In this document: one piece after another, positions 47,333 to 58,582 of the stretch
Layout: the number at the start of each line of letters is the position of its first letter
Position numbering within the stretch: the first letter of the stretch is position 1
From: Furcasterigmium furcatum
Taxonomy: Eukaryota > Ascomycota > Sordariomycetes > Glomerellales > Plectosphaerellaceae
Direction of reading: 5' to 3'
Length of the DNA: 64,000 nucleotides
Assembly: GCA_001599815.1 (NCBI GenBank)
Contig: BCIA01000001.1
Location: 5,476,978-5,540,977 of the forward strand
Position numbers and translations under genes: made by a program
The notes under the pieces: model-generated
Seen by the model: only the letters and a program-made list of their open reading frames with translations
Database searches by the model: none
What the model was told of the DNA's origin: nothing

Positions 47333-48008
47333 GACTGTTGCGAAGTAACCGGCTGCCGAGGGTCTTGCGAGCCCCTTCGCATTCGGGGAGAGACTGGGAG
47401 CTATCGTGTTGACAAAATGATGGGCCGTCGGGGAAGCTGTGTGTGATGAGGCGCGGTTGGCCCTTTGCTGTCTGTCGCGGTCCCAGCCGTTGGTGAAGCT
47501 TGGGACGAGCTCAAGGGAGCCTCGGTCCGGATAGTTGGGAGCTGGGCAGGTGCTGCTTGTCGGGCGCGAGATGATTCATGGGCAGAACGGGCTGATTCAA
47601 GAAAGTTCGTAGCCCTGCCAGAAATGGGTTGCTCATAAACCCAGGTAACCGCCCGCCAAATGTTATGCCTGAAAACTGAAGCTACCGAAAAATCAGGGTC
47701 ACGTGGGAGAGAAGCTTGGGCCATGGACCTGTCCTCGCCAACCCGCGTAGGAGCTAAGCCAATGAGCGACGCGAAATCCAATCAGCCAGGTGCCTGCATG
47801 GGCTGGAGCTCCAGACGACGGGACAGGAAGGCAGCTCTTGAGCCTCGTCATCTCAACACCACCTAACCAACGCCTTCTCGTCCACCACAAACCACACTTT
47901 CAACCATCGGTCCATTCCGCAATAACCACCCTCGCCAACTTCATTCGAACAAGACTGAGGCTAGATACCATCTGTTGAATCGGACAGCTTATCGACGAAG
48001 TAGCCACA
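47333..48008. promoter_or_regulatory. Divergent promoter region, NUP159/PUP1
   Basis: 676 bp separates the two divergent ATGs. It contains a CACGTG core at 47700-47705 inside GGTCACGTGGGA. Short open frames here lack protein features. No second obvious regulatory motif was recognised. Confidence 0.5.
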
Positions 48009-48875
48009 ATGCCTGGCTTCGACTTCACCAACTACAACCGCAATGCGGCCCTCCACGCCCGCGGCGTGCCCCTGCCCAAGGCCACCAGCACAGGTACCAC
48101 GATTGTTGGCTGTATCTTTGATGGCGGTGTCGTGGTAAGTAGAGCAGAGTTCATCCTGAGTTGCTGGTCAGGCCGCTGACCGCCTTAGATTGCCGCCGAC
48201 ACGAGAGCAACCTCCGGCCCCATCGTCGCCGACAAGAACTGCGAGAAGCTGCATTACATCGCCCCTCAGATCTGGTGTGCGGGTGCCGGCACTGCCGCTG
48301 ACACCGAGTTCACCACCGCCATCATCTCATCAAACCTCGAGCTTCACTCCCTCTCGACTGGCCGCAAGCCCCGCGTCGTTACCTGCATGACCATGCTCAA
48401 GCAACATCTCTTCCAGTACCAGGGCCACATCGGCGCCTATCTCGTCGTCGCCGGCGTCGACCCCACCGGCACCCATCTCTTCACAGTCCACGCCCACGGC
48501 TCCACCGACAAGCTCCCCTACGTCACAATGGGCTCCGGCTCCCTCGCCGCCATGTCCGTCTTCGAGACGCAGTGGAGACCCAGCCTGACGCGCGATGAGG
48601 CCGTCCAGCTCGCCAGCGACGCCATTCTGGCTGGTATCTTCAACGATCTCGGCTCGGGAAGCAATGTCGACGTCGCCATCATCACCAAGGACAACACGGA
48701 GCTGAAGCGCGGCCACGTCAAGCCCAACGAGAGGAGTGCCAAGCTCAAGAGCTACGCCTTCGAGAAGGGCACGACGGCGGTTCTGAACGAGAAGATCATC
48801 ACCAAGAACGAGATCGGACGGTATGTAAGCGTGGAAGAGGTTCCTGTTGGAGAGGCGATGGAGGTGGACTCGTGA
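48009..48875 (+). CDS. PUP1: 20S proteasome subunit beta-2 (trypsin-like activity)
   Basis: This is the catalytic beta-2 subunit of the 20S core particle. Two exons (48009-48134 and 48189-48875; 54-nt intron) give 270 aa. A 29-residue propeptide ends in Gly29, and autocatalytic processing would expose Thr30 in TGTTIVGCIFDGG. With Thr30 as position 1, Asp46 equals the conserved Asp17 (AADTRATSG) and Lys62 equals Lys33 (KNCEKLHYI). YVTMGSGSLAAMSVFE and the long C-terminal arm typical of beta-2 (which embraces beta-3 in known structures) are present. The intron falls inside the catalytic region, between VV and IAADT. It is convergent with ERV46, with 355 bp between stops. Confidence 0.97.
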
Positions 48876-49230
48876 GCATGGCGGGAAAGAGGAAGGGTGG
48901 GTGCTACTGTTACTGTAAAATATCACGACAAACGCAATAGAGGCAGACCGCTAAGTTGAGGGCATACATGCGGCAGCCCTGATGGCACTGATCAAGACCC
49001 CAGACGTGCAGCGAACCGTGAAGGTGAAGTCCAGCATATCTCACTTTCAAGAGTATAATCACGACTGCCTTTGAATGCTTTCTTTTTGAGAGATACCCAA
49101 ATGAGACCATCCGGCCAAAAGCAGTCCTAACTCCTTGCCGTATGCTCGAGGCAGGGTAAAGCTCCCCACGGCAATGTACACAGACCCTGCCTCGCCAGCC
49201 ACATGTTTCCCGCTCAACACCATGTAACAT
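48876..49230. other. Convergent 3' intergenic region, PUP1/ERV46
   Basis: 355 bp between two converging stop codons, presumably both 3'UTRs. Nothing else recognised. Confidence 0.5.
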
Positions 49231-50709
49231 TTACAAGTCCTTCGCCCTAAGCTTCTTCAGCCTGATAGCTCCCTCAAAGAAGCCCCTGTCAACGGCGGCA
49301 GCGACCGTCAACGTGCCGCCAATGACGCCGCAGAGACCGGTCAAGAAGCCGGTGAAGGTCTTGGATCGCTCCTCGCGGTTGATGACCTTCATGGGAGAGA
49401 TATCCTATGGTTGAGCGTTAGTGCCCGCCAAGATATCGCAAGCTATGGGCGAGAATGGGACTTACGTAGGAGAAGAAAACACCGGGAATGCCTCCCCTGG
49501 AGTGGAGACGCTCGGCGTGGCCCTCGGCAGAGTCGTCGCCACCAGACAAGCTGCGCTTGTGGCTTGTCACAGAGTACTGGTGCGTCTCCACGCTACCATC
49601 CGACGACTGACCAAAGGCTCCCAGTTTGGAAGCGTCGTCAGACTGGAACAGGTTGTTGCCGCTGGTCCAGCCGAGAGGAAGGAAGCTCGTAGGCACGATC
49701 TTGACAAAGTACATGTAGTTGTAGTTGGGATCGGTGGTCTCTTGCTTAGTGTCGTCAAGCGGGTTGATGTGATGGTTGGTCCAGGGCTGGAAGTTGCCGA
49801 CACCGTGCATGGCGTGCAGGGGGAGTTGAGGACCAAAGCGCAGATAGTGAATCTCGTGCGTGAAGTCGTGGGTGATGTCGACATCCCAGTAGTTCTTGAG
49901 GTCGTGGACGTGCATGTTGCCGCTGCTGAAGCTGCGGCCCGGGGCCAGATGGAAGTTGCCGACGACCTTGTTGACGCGGATGCCGCCCTCAATGCGGCAG
50001 CCCTCGTGACGCTGGGTCTCGAGCTTCTCGGCGTAGTGCTCGCGCTCGCACTGCTCGACATTCTCGCCCTTGCCGAACGCCCATGACGCCTGGGCGTAGG
50101 CCTCCCGGACCTCCTCGCAAGTATTGCAACATCCGGCCTTGATAGCGTTGGCCGGGGCCTGGGCGCCGTAGCAGCCACCGCAGTAGTTGGGGTCAAGATG
50201 CGTGGCTTCTTCTTCTGCGGAATGCCTGGACAATATATCAGTCTCTGCTAAATCGGACAGGAGTGTGTCCAACCCACAAGTCCAACGCCTTGGTATCGAT
50301 GGCGCCGCCGCCATCAGCCCGCGACTTGAGGCGCACTTTGCTCACGCCATGCATGATGCTATGCTGCTGCTCGCCGGATACGTCCATGATGTCAAGCGTC
50401 AGAAGCTCGCACGGCATCTTGGGAAATGTGATGTTCATGTGGATCTCCATCTTCTCGCCTGCGCAGTCCAGAGTCAGCATAAGCCCAGTGCCTGATTCTC
50501 AGCGAGAACAGCCTACCTCTGCCCTTGTCGACCACCAATTCTGGACGAAGAACTACTCTCCTGTAGTCGGCCCATTCTCCCCATGCCAGCCAAAAGACGA
50601 CCAGCAGGGAGACGATGGTGATAATACCACCGGAGGAAGTCCGGATTCGCGCCTCGTCGACGGTCTTGGTGAAGGCATCAAGCCTCGTGAATCTCGATTT
50701 CGGGGGCAT
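49231..50709 (-). CDS. ERV46: COPII vesicle protein Erv46 (ERGIC-3 type)
   Basis: Erv46 cycles between ER and Golgi with Erv41 and acts in retrieval and cargo sorting. Four exons on the minus strand (50709-50517, 50458-50278, 50225-49466, 49404-49231; introns 58, 52 and 61 nt) give 435 aa. The N-terminus MPPKSRFTRLDAFTKTVDEA precedes a transmembrane segment at about residues 28-46. The lumenal part has the family Cys cluster NYCGGCYGA..KAGCCNTCEEV and HHINPLDDTKQ. A second membrane segment near TFTGFLTGLCGVIGGTLTVA is followed by a short cytosolic tail LKKLRAKDL. Joins were chosen by continuity with the family, for example KALDL joined to HSAEEEA. It is divergent from RNA15. Confidence 0.94.
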
Positions 50710-51326
50710 AGTTGCGGTGGCTGGGGTTGCGTGTCTTAGGTTCGTCTGCCGTCTCCGATAAAGCCGTTGGATGAGCTTCCGGTCAGCCTGCGACAAAGGC
50801 AGCCGGGCTGTTGAGCTCTGACGATCGTCGCGGTAGCGATGCAGAGAAGAGCAGACTCGGAGGAGAATATCACGGAAGGCAATTGACTGCTCGGGAGAGA
50901 TTTGGCGGCTTGCGCTCCGAGGTTGTTCAGCTTGGGACGACGAAGAGGCTCAGCAGTAGAGGCCACATTCGCTTTTTCGGGGATGTCACCAGCGATATGC
51001 ACGAGCTGCGGGCTGGGGTTCCCACTACAAATCCGCCTGCCAGGGTCCAGGCCAGCGCACCTTCCCATTGGAGACAGCGCACGAGGGGTCGGGCGGGTGG
51101 ATCACTACGATAAGATAAAGAGCTCTTGCTGGTGGAGCTTCGAGATCCTCTTTGTCGTCCTGCGAAGGCTTGACGACTCGAACGAACTTGTTGATCAACG
51201 CCAACACAACCATCGGCTGCGACAAAGGCGATAATCCACACTCAACCCACAAACCGTACCACGACCGACTCAGCTTCAAAACCGTCGTTTCTCAGCTTAT
51301 CTCCAGCCTGGCACCCGTCGTGCGAC
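50710..51326. promoter_or_regulatory. Divergent promoter region, ERV46/RNA15
   Basis: 617 bp between divergent ATGs. Overlapping open frames of about 100 codons on both strands carry no recognisable signature. No repeat or clear regulatory box was identified. Confidence 0.5.
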
Positions 51327-52346
51327 ATGTCGAAAACCGCATCGAGGGTGGTCTTCGTGGGAAACATCCCTTACGGTAGGCGATGACACGGCAGCATGCC
51401 GCGCAAACGAGACCGCTGACGTTCGGCACGCCATAGGACTCTCCGAGGAGCAGATCACCGATATCTTCAGTAGCGCTGGCAAGGTACTCAATTTTCGCCT
51501 AGTATACGATCGAGAAACAGGGCGCCCCAAGGGCTTTGGTTTCGCAGAATACCCCGATCACGGTCAGCAGACTTCCTCGCTCGTTCTGCTGGATAGCTGC
51601 TGACAGCCATGCCTACAGACTCAGCTGCTTCTGCAGTCCGCAACCTCAACGACTATGAAGTCATGAACCGCAAGTTAAGGGTCGACTTCTCTAACGAAGG
51701 AGGTACGGACGCCGACAATGACGGCCATGGCGGGAGCCACACAGCGAACGGCTATGGCCAGGCGGCCCCTCCCGTCGCGCCATCATCTTCCTTGCCTCCT
51801 CTGCCTCCCGGCAAGGAGCTGCCTCCGAACGTCACAGCGACCGACGCCATCTCGCGAACGCTCAACACCCTGCCGCCGTCACAACTCCTCGACATCCTGA
51901 CACAGATGAAGGGCCTCGCCACAAACGACCCCGCCCGTGCAACCGAACTCCTGCAGCAGGCACCTCAGCTCTCATATGCCGTCTTCCAGGCCCTGCTGCT
52001 GATGGGCCTCGTCTCGCCGGATGCGATCCGGTCAGTCGTCGACACCACTGCTGGAGCACCCGCGGTTGGCTTTCCCCAGCAAGCGGTTTCTGGCTATCCT
52101 CCAGCTCCTGGCCATGGCGGTGCTACTAACACGCCTCCGGTGGCGGGTGGCCCGTATGCTGCACCAGGCCAGCCGGCCCCGTACGCTGCCGCACCCGCCC
52201 CTCCCCAGGCTCCTGCTGGCGACGGCACCGAGGCTCTCATGGCGCAGGTTATGGCCCTGCCCATGGAGACCATCAACATGCTTCCCGAGGCGGAGAGAGC
52301 GCAGATCTTGGCGATTCGGGCTCAGTTCACTGGCCAGGGTCGTTGA
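51327..52346 (+). CDS. RNA15: mRNA 3'-end cleavage factor Rna15/CstF-64
   Basis: Rna15/CstF-64 binds U/GU-rich elements downstream of cleavage sites in pre-mRNA 3'-end processing. Three exons (51327-51375, 51437-51562, 51619-52346; introns 61 and 56 nt) give 300 aa. An N-terminal RRM covers about residues 8-82 with RNP2 VVFVGNIPY and RNP1 KGFGFAEY; both introns interrupt this domain. The hinge region that contacts Rna14/CstF-77 is visible as TATDAISRTLNTLPPSQLLD to AVFQALLLMGLVS. A Pro/Ala/Gly-rich linker leads to the C-terminal three-helix domain, ALMAQVMALPMETINMLP..RAQILAIRAQ. At 300 aa it resembles the short fungal form rather than the longer animal CstF-64. Confidence 0.94.
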
Positions 52347-54071
52347 AGGAATAGCGGACGAACACGGCTCTCGCCTGGGCTGCCCCGAGCCTCTCGCGGG
52401 ACAGTCTCGGCTGCGTGGACATGTGGGATGCTCTCAGGATCCGATGGTGGCTGTTTCAGTGGCGGCACACGTCCGATACATCAGCACAGTACAAGAATAT
52501 CATGCGAAGGAAGGGAAAAGTCGCTTCAGTTTGGCATATGAGCAAAGCTCGGCAGGTTTGGGACACATTCAGGAGCCCGGAGTCGGGAGTTTAGAGCGAC
52601 AAAACGTCAATGAACCTCACTTTCTCAGACCTTCGCGCTCGGCAGACTTCCGCCTGACAAGTGACGCATTGTGAAGTGCTCATTACGATGGGACAAGAGA
52701 TGTCATCCATCGGGTAGGTCCTTGTCGATCTAGCCGTGTTTGGCAGCAAATCAACCAGGTCGACTGCGTTTCAAGCCTTTGAGGTCACCTGCAGAAAGCT
52801 TAGCTCCTTTGGTAACGGTGCCGATGTGGTCTGAGTTGCGCTGGAGTTTGGTGCAATTTCCGAGGGCAAGCCACAGCGCCATGAGGGGCCCCTTGTGTTA
52901 AGTTATTGATGGATCCAGGCTCAATTGATCACTTGACCATGTGCCTCGATAGCGAGGTGACGATGCGCTGTAGTCGCCAGCTCGATCTGGATGCGATGGA
53001 CGTATGGGTAGATCCGGGGGAAATGGTCGGCTTGCTGCCAGTCTGTGACGTGAAGCTGGCCCAGGGGATTCTTAGTCATGCGAAACATCCATCCATGCCG
53101 ACACCAACATGTCTCCGGCGTTGCAGTGGTCAGTTCACGCCTGCAGCAGTTTATTGAGTGCAAATTAAAGATGCCTGCCCAATAACAGGCCTGGCCGGCT
53201 CCCCGTTACGGAACTCCGCCAGAACAATTTTGGATGGGACGGGAGGAAGAAGAAAACAAGATGTTCACTCGACTGGTTTCAATCGTCCGTCATCACATGC
53301 TCACACACGGTCGGGCCAATAGATGCTGCATGTGTGCAGCCATGATCCAGGGGTACAGGTCGTGTCTGACAGCAGCGGTCGGGACGAGGAAAAAAGGGTA
53401 CCTGCGTGCGCAAGGCCAGGGGTTGGCGAGTAGTCTTGTTTGGTGCGCGGCGATTGTGAGATCCGCACCGAATGGACAGGTCCCCTGAATGGCGACTTGA
53501 CCGGAAAACCGTTGTGAGACCTGAACAGATGCACCGGCCGCTTGGAGTTGTGCCAGGTCGAGCGTCCAGTCAGTCTAGAACACGTGCCGCTGGAGCCCAT
53601 CGACATTAGCGAACGGGGCAAATGAGACGGGAGCGAGGTCAACCCGGCTTCCAGGACAATTGAATCCATGCGATGCGCTGAAGCAACTGCCAGGGCCCGG
53701 ATGTCAACCGAAAACCCGCAGGCGTCTGTTGACGAGGACTGAAGACGATGAGGTTGATGCTCTTGGGTCCGATGGAGGCAAAGTCTCTAAAGGTCCAGCC
53801 ACGATCGATCCTCGCTCGCCTCTCGTATCGCGTCCGTGGGATCGCTTGGCTTCCGATCTTTGTTGCGTGTTGCTCAGCTCTCGCCACAGCAGAGCCACGC
53901 CCGGATTAGTACAGACGGCCAGGCCCTGCTTGGAGCGTACGGCAAGGTCGACATGGTCGAATCGTATACGGAGTGGATGAGGAGGAAATTGTCTTTCGTG
54001 CATCAAAATGATACACCAGCAGGGCGACAGCCAGTACTTTCTTCGAATCGAACCTCTGGAAGGGACCATTT

Positions 54072-54095
54072 CAGGGGATTCAGGGGATTCAGGGG
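54072..54095. repeat. 9-bp tandem repeat CAGGGGATT, 2.7 units
   Basis: Two perfect CAGGGGATT units followed by CAGGGG. Short and isolated. Confidence 0.8.
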
Positions 54096-54675
54096 TATGA
54101 ATTGTTAGTATGCCAGGTCGCGGATCGGGTTCTGCACCCCAGACATGCCATCTCTGTGGCTGCCACCAATGACCCAATCGCGGGCGAGTGCATAGGGAGC
54201 TGGTCCGACCGCGCTAATTCTGCCGTCTTGGGTGCTCCACAGAGTGACCGGTGGCCCTAACTGACCAAGATCACACCCCGCGATTGGGCTGTTGCTGATG
54301 CCCGCGGCGCCCAAGACGCGGGCTGGCCCCCGACATGGGGGGTCCCCTTTTTCCTTCCAAGCTGCAGTGGCTCTGGGTTCTAGCGGGCCTTCCCCTCCCA
54401 TTCCGCAGGCCCAGGTGCGGCGCCGTTTCTGGCAGCCCACCCCTGCTCTTTCTGTACAAGTACCCGGGGCATGCGGGTTTCCTTCCAAATGACTCGACCA
54501 TAACAAGGACTTGTTTGTACCTTTACCTTGGAAGTCACTTATGCTTGAATTTGGGTGCCCCTTTGCCTCGTATTCCATGGAACTTCCCAGTCGTCCCCTC
54601 GTAGTAAACGTTTCCTCCTCCTTCGCCTTCCTCACAGCCCAGGAATTCGTCGTCACTCCGCCCTCAATTGCGCGG

Positions 54676-54692
54676 CTCTCTCTCTCTCTCTC
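54676..54692. repeat. CT dinucleotide microsatellite
   Basis: A run of eight CT units in the presumed leader of the Sel1-repeat gene. Confidence 0.8.
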
Positions 54693-55405
54693 GCCAGCGA
54701 GCAGGCCACACTGGACGTCGCATTTCTCCATGGTGCAGGCAGACTGACCTCTCTCGCTCCCCCGTCATCCACGCTCGTTTGCACCTTCTCTATCGACCAC
54801 GATCAAGTTCCCGATCCGTTTCACCACCAGGAGAGTCGCTCCTGCGCTCCACCAGACGCCAACTACCAGCTCTTTTTCTTCTTCGACGTCTCCTGTTCTC
54901 CCTCGCGATAATTCAAGAGCTCGACATTTCGACGACTACCATTGTACACTCCATAATTACACTCGCACAGTACCGTCAACCGGTTATTCCGTCCTCGGAT
55001 CACAGCTCTGCGGCAACCTTTCTCGATCGATCTCGCGCCCCTTCTCGACGCATTCCACATGCTCCGGCGCTTACCCTGGCCCTGACCTCATCTTCATGCG
55101 CCGGCTTCTAGCATTCCTTTGAGCCACAACCGCACTGCCTCCTCGGCCCCGTCTTCCACTTGTTTGGCCCTGAATAGGCCCGTCATCCCTGTTGCGAGTT
55201 GACGACATACCGACTTGGCGCCCGAGACACGCTCACAGGCGCATCTGGATTCCAGCTGTCATCTCATACACTTCCCCTGACCACACATCTACACACAACA
55301 TCGCGGTTCTTGCCCATCACGAACAGCTACGGTTCAGCTAGATACCCATATTCTGAAGTGCATGGGAACTTGTCTACGAGCTGAAGACATTCGCCGTTGG
55401 ACGCC

Positions 55406-57701
55406 ATGACACAACCACAGAGGCCCAGCCTCTTGGACCTGCGCTCCAAATCCAGCGCCTCCAATCTCTCCTCCGTCTCCAGACCCCTCCGATCCCCGAG
55501 ACAACACGTCGCTGGCGAGGTTCCTCCAGAACTTTCTCCTCTTGATGCATTCGCCATGCAGAGCCGGCTGCTGGCCCGCCAGCTTCAGGACGCCGCCGAC
55601 CAAGCCGGGAAGAGAATGAGCCGCCTCCCGCCCCTCACCGTCGAGAGCCCGTTGATACAGCAAGGCCGGTCTGACTATTTTCGTTCCATGTCCCAGGACG
55701 AGTGCTCGGAAGGCAGCCCGACGCCAGAGCCATACAACACCGGTTTGGGTCTGAGAACCGAAGTCGAAGAGGGCACGGAGAGACCAATGTCCATGCACCC
55801 GCGCATGAGTCGAATCCCCCCTACGCCCGACGATGGAATTCCTTTGCCACCGCAACCTTTGAGCGATGCACCACCAGCCCGAGGGCGCCAGCTCGGCCAA
55901 ATCGACGAGAACGAATCCAGCTTTGGCGCGAGGAGGGAGGAATCGCCGAGCCCCATCGACAGCGCCCCGGGCGATGACCGATCTTTTCACTCGTCCTCCC
56001 CTCGCAAGGGCGGTTCACTGCCGCGTCCCAGATCCCAGTCATCGAACCAACTGGGCACCTCACCCGACAGGCCTGTCAAGAAGCATTCATTTGAGGGACC
56101 CGGACTTGCTCCCCCAAGACCCAGTTTCTCAAAGAGATCCTCCAGTACCATGTCTTCGCCTCTCGAGACCACGGACGAGGACAGCGCAATGGGTTCCTCT
56201 TTCCATTCACTCCCCCCACGAAAGCTCTCGTCGGGTAGCAGCGCCTTCACAGGCGCCTCTGCTGTGTCACCAGCCTTGGCTTCGGCGCATTTTCACAGGT
56301 CTCCGTCCATCAGCTCTGACGTGTCTATTCCCTTGCCCCGCCCCTCCTTCAACTTTTCGCGGCCGTTGAGCCGCGCGGGTACCCCAGGGCCTGAGACACC
56401 CTCACGTCAAGCTTCCTCCGACACCCAAACCTCCTTCATCTTAGCCGACGACACGGCTCACACACCGATCAGCATGAATTCCGAAGGCTTCCCTGATTCT
56501 TTCGTGGATGATAGCAAAGCCGCGCCCTCCTACATTTACTCCAAGTTCTCCTTGCCCCGTGGCAAGACCATCCAGCGATCAGTACCTTTAGACTCGCACC
56601 CTCAGGCCACCTATCATTGGGAGCAGCCGATTACCTTACCAAGTAACGTACAACCTATCCGGGGGTCCCCTCCATCACCACCGACAAGGCCGTCAAGCTC
56701 CTCCGGAAGGGCCATGCCGGACGACGTGAATCAGATGAAGAACAGCATGGAGAATGATGTACCAGGACTGCAAACATGGCCGCATCCCACCCGCGCATCC
56801 ACGGAAGCAAGTCGTGTGTCGGATGATGCGCCCAGGGGGCGCACTCTCACCTCGCCTCTGCATGACGCAGCGAGGGCGAAGACCGCCATGTCAGCCTCCA
56901 CGTCCGACTCGGCTAGCACTCTCAAGCCTCCTAAATCGCAAGTTTCGAGTGCCCCTACAACAGCGGACATGACGGCCGAGGAACATCTCACGAAGGGTAT
57001 TGAGTGTCATGAGAATGGCTCGGTCAAGGAGTCCACGTACCATCTCCGGCACGCCGCCAAGATGAACCACCCTACCGGCATGTTGCTGTACGCTTTGGCG
57101 TGCAGGCATGGCTGGGGCATGCGAGCCAACCAAAAGGAGGGCGTCGAGTGGCTGCGGAAAGCGGCGGAGGGTGCCAGCATTGAAATCGCCGACGACGAGG
57201 GTCAGGCCAAGGAAGGCAAAGCCGTCAATATGATCGAGAACAGGACCCGGAAGGCCCAATTTGCCTTGAGCATCTATGAGCTTGGTGTCAGCCACATGAA
57301 TGGTTGGGGCATCGAGCAGGACAAGGCTCTCGGCCTGCGCTGCTTCGAGATTGCCGGTTCCTGGGGCGATGTGGACGCTCTTGCAGAGGCAGGGTACTGC
57401 TACGCACAAGGTGTCGGCTCCAAGAAGGATTTAAAGAAAGCCGCCAAGTTCTACAGGGAGGCCGAAGCGAAAGGGATGAGCATGGTGGGCAACAGCTGGT
57501 ATGTATTGCTCCCGGATTGATTCCCCCGAAGGTTTCAGTGTTGACATTGATCCTAGGATCCACAAACCCAAGTATCTCGATGACGGCCTCGACAAGTCGG
57601 CCTCGAAGAAGGAGAAGAAGGCTCGTAGCAAGTCTCGAACCCGCAAGATATTCGGCATCAAGAGGACAAATACTGCCAGCTCAGCTGTCGAAGGTGCCTA
57701 G
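55406..57701 (+). CDS. Sel1-repeat protein, DSF2/Nif1-like
   Basis: Two exons (55406-57498 and 57557-57701; 58-nt intron) give 745 aa. The first ~500 residues are Ser/Pro-rich and disordered, with many SP/TP sites. From about residue 530 several Sel1-like repeats are visible: AEEHLTKGIECHENGS, ALACRHGWGMRANQKEGVEW, LGVSHMNGWGIEQDKALGLR and AGYCYAQGVGSKKDLKKAAK. The C-terminal tail is highly basic (KKEKKARSKSRTRKIFGIKR). This arrangement resembles fungal proteins annotated as Dsf2 or Nif1 (a fission-yeast Nim1/Cdr1-binding protein), but Sel1 repeats are not specific and a chitin-synthase-regulator relative cannot be excluded. The first in-frame ATG was chosen. The exon join keeps NSW-IHKPKYLDD in frame. 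Confidence 0.75.
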
Positions 57702-58582
57702 GCAAATCGCGACGCCAGAAGGCGAACAGCATAATGGATCATGACAACTGCATCAAACAACCTCATATCATCACACTCAGCATTCACGGCGTTTCCAGGC
57801 GGGTATAGCCTGCGGCATGTCAGGCCAAGCGAGCCTTTTCACTTTGGGATTCCTTCATTACTTGCTTGTATGGGATAGGCAATCTCTGGGCTTTCGAGGC
57901 ACCCGACTCGCATATCGCGGTCGAGATCGGCACTTATTGCCTGCTGGGACTCCTTGACCCTCTTTCCCCTGCCTTTTCTCGGCGTTTTTCTTGGGACTGC
58001 ACAAAGCTTCATACTCGAGCCACTTTTTTGCACCTGTGGACACATGCGTTTTCACTCGTCTTCTTGGCACATACGTACTCGGGGCCGGGTGGCCCTTTTT
58101 CACATCGGAGGGATGGTGGTTTTGGGGCATGGATTCGCACTCCTCGGCGACAAGCCTCGAGGAATTCAACTTCTCTGCGTAGAAGTAGGCATGCATACAT
58201 ACACTCAGCGCTTCTTGAAGATATTATCCAACAGAGATAATAGGTTACATGCAACTTAATATTCACCGAATATCCAAGTATCTTAACCACCCTTGTTGTT
58301 GACGAATCATGTCTAACTTCTATCCAACGTCGTATGCTGCTGCGCCTATTTCACCCGTAGACGCCAATGTGCTCGAGACCGAAGCGGACCCCATACTATT
58401 GAATCGCTGTTTCCAGGTGACGCCGGAGAGTACTTACGCCAGGAACGACAGACCATATAGAAAAGAAGAAGTGCCCACACTCAAGCCGGGCGTATCCCAT
58501 AAGTCCAAGAATGTAACAATGATAAAGTGTCGGTCGTATTAAAGAATGCGGGGAGTGTGCCTCCAAGGAGGCTGTTTCCGGC
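57702..58582. other. Convergent 3' intergenic region, Sel1-repeat gene/MNR2
   Basis: 881 bp between converging stops. A 77-codon open frame from ATG 58309 to 58542 (plus) has no recognisable similarity and is probably chance. Otherwise nothing seen. Confidence 0.5.

Larger units (their letters stand above)
52347..55405. other. Intergenic region between RNA15 and Sel1-repeat gene
   Basis: 3.06 kb. The final ~750 bp is pyrimidine- and CA-rich, with a CT microsatellite at 54676-54692, suggesting a long leader for the Sel1-repeat gene. A 9-bp tandem (CAGGGGATT) lies at 54072-54095 and a CACGTG core at 53581-53586. A minus-strand open frame of 208 codons (54105-54731) has no recognisable features. 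No supported gene. Confidence 0.5.

Noticed and set aside
54105..54731. 208-codon minus-strand open frame before the Sel1-repeat gene
   Set aside because: It overlaps the probable CT-rich leader of the plus-strand gene and has no recognisable features.
58309..58542. 77-codon small open frame between converging genes
   Set aside because: No similarity, signal peptide or conserved pattern is visible, and it falls within the expected 3'UTR space.
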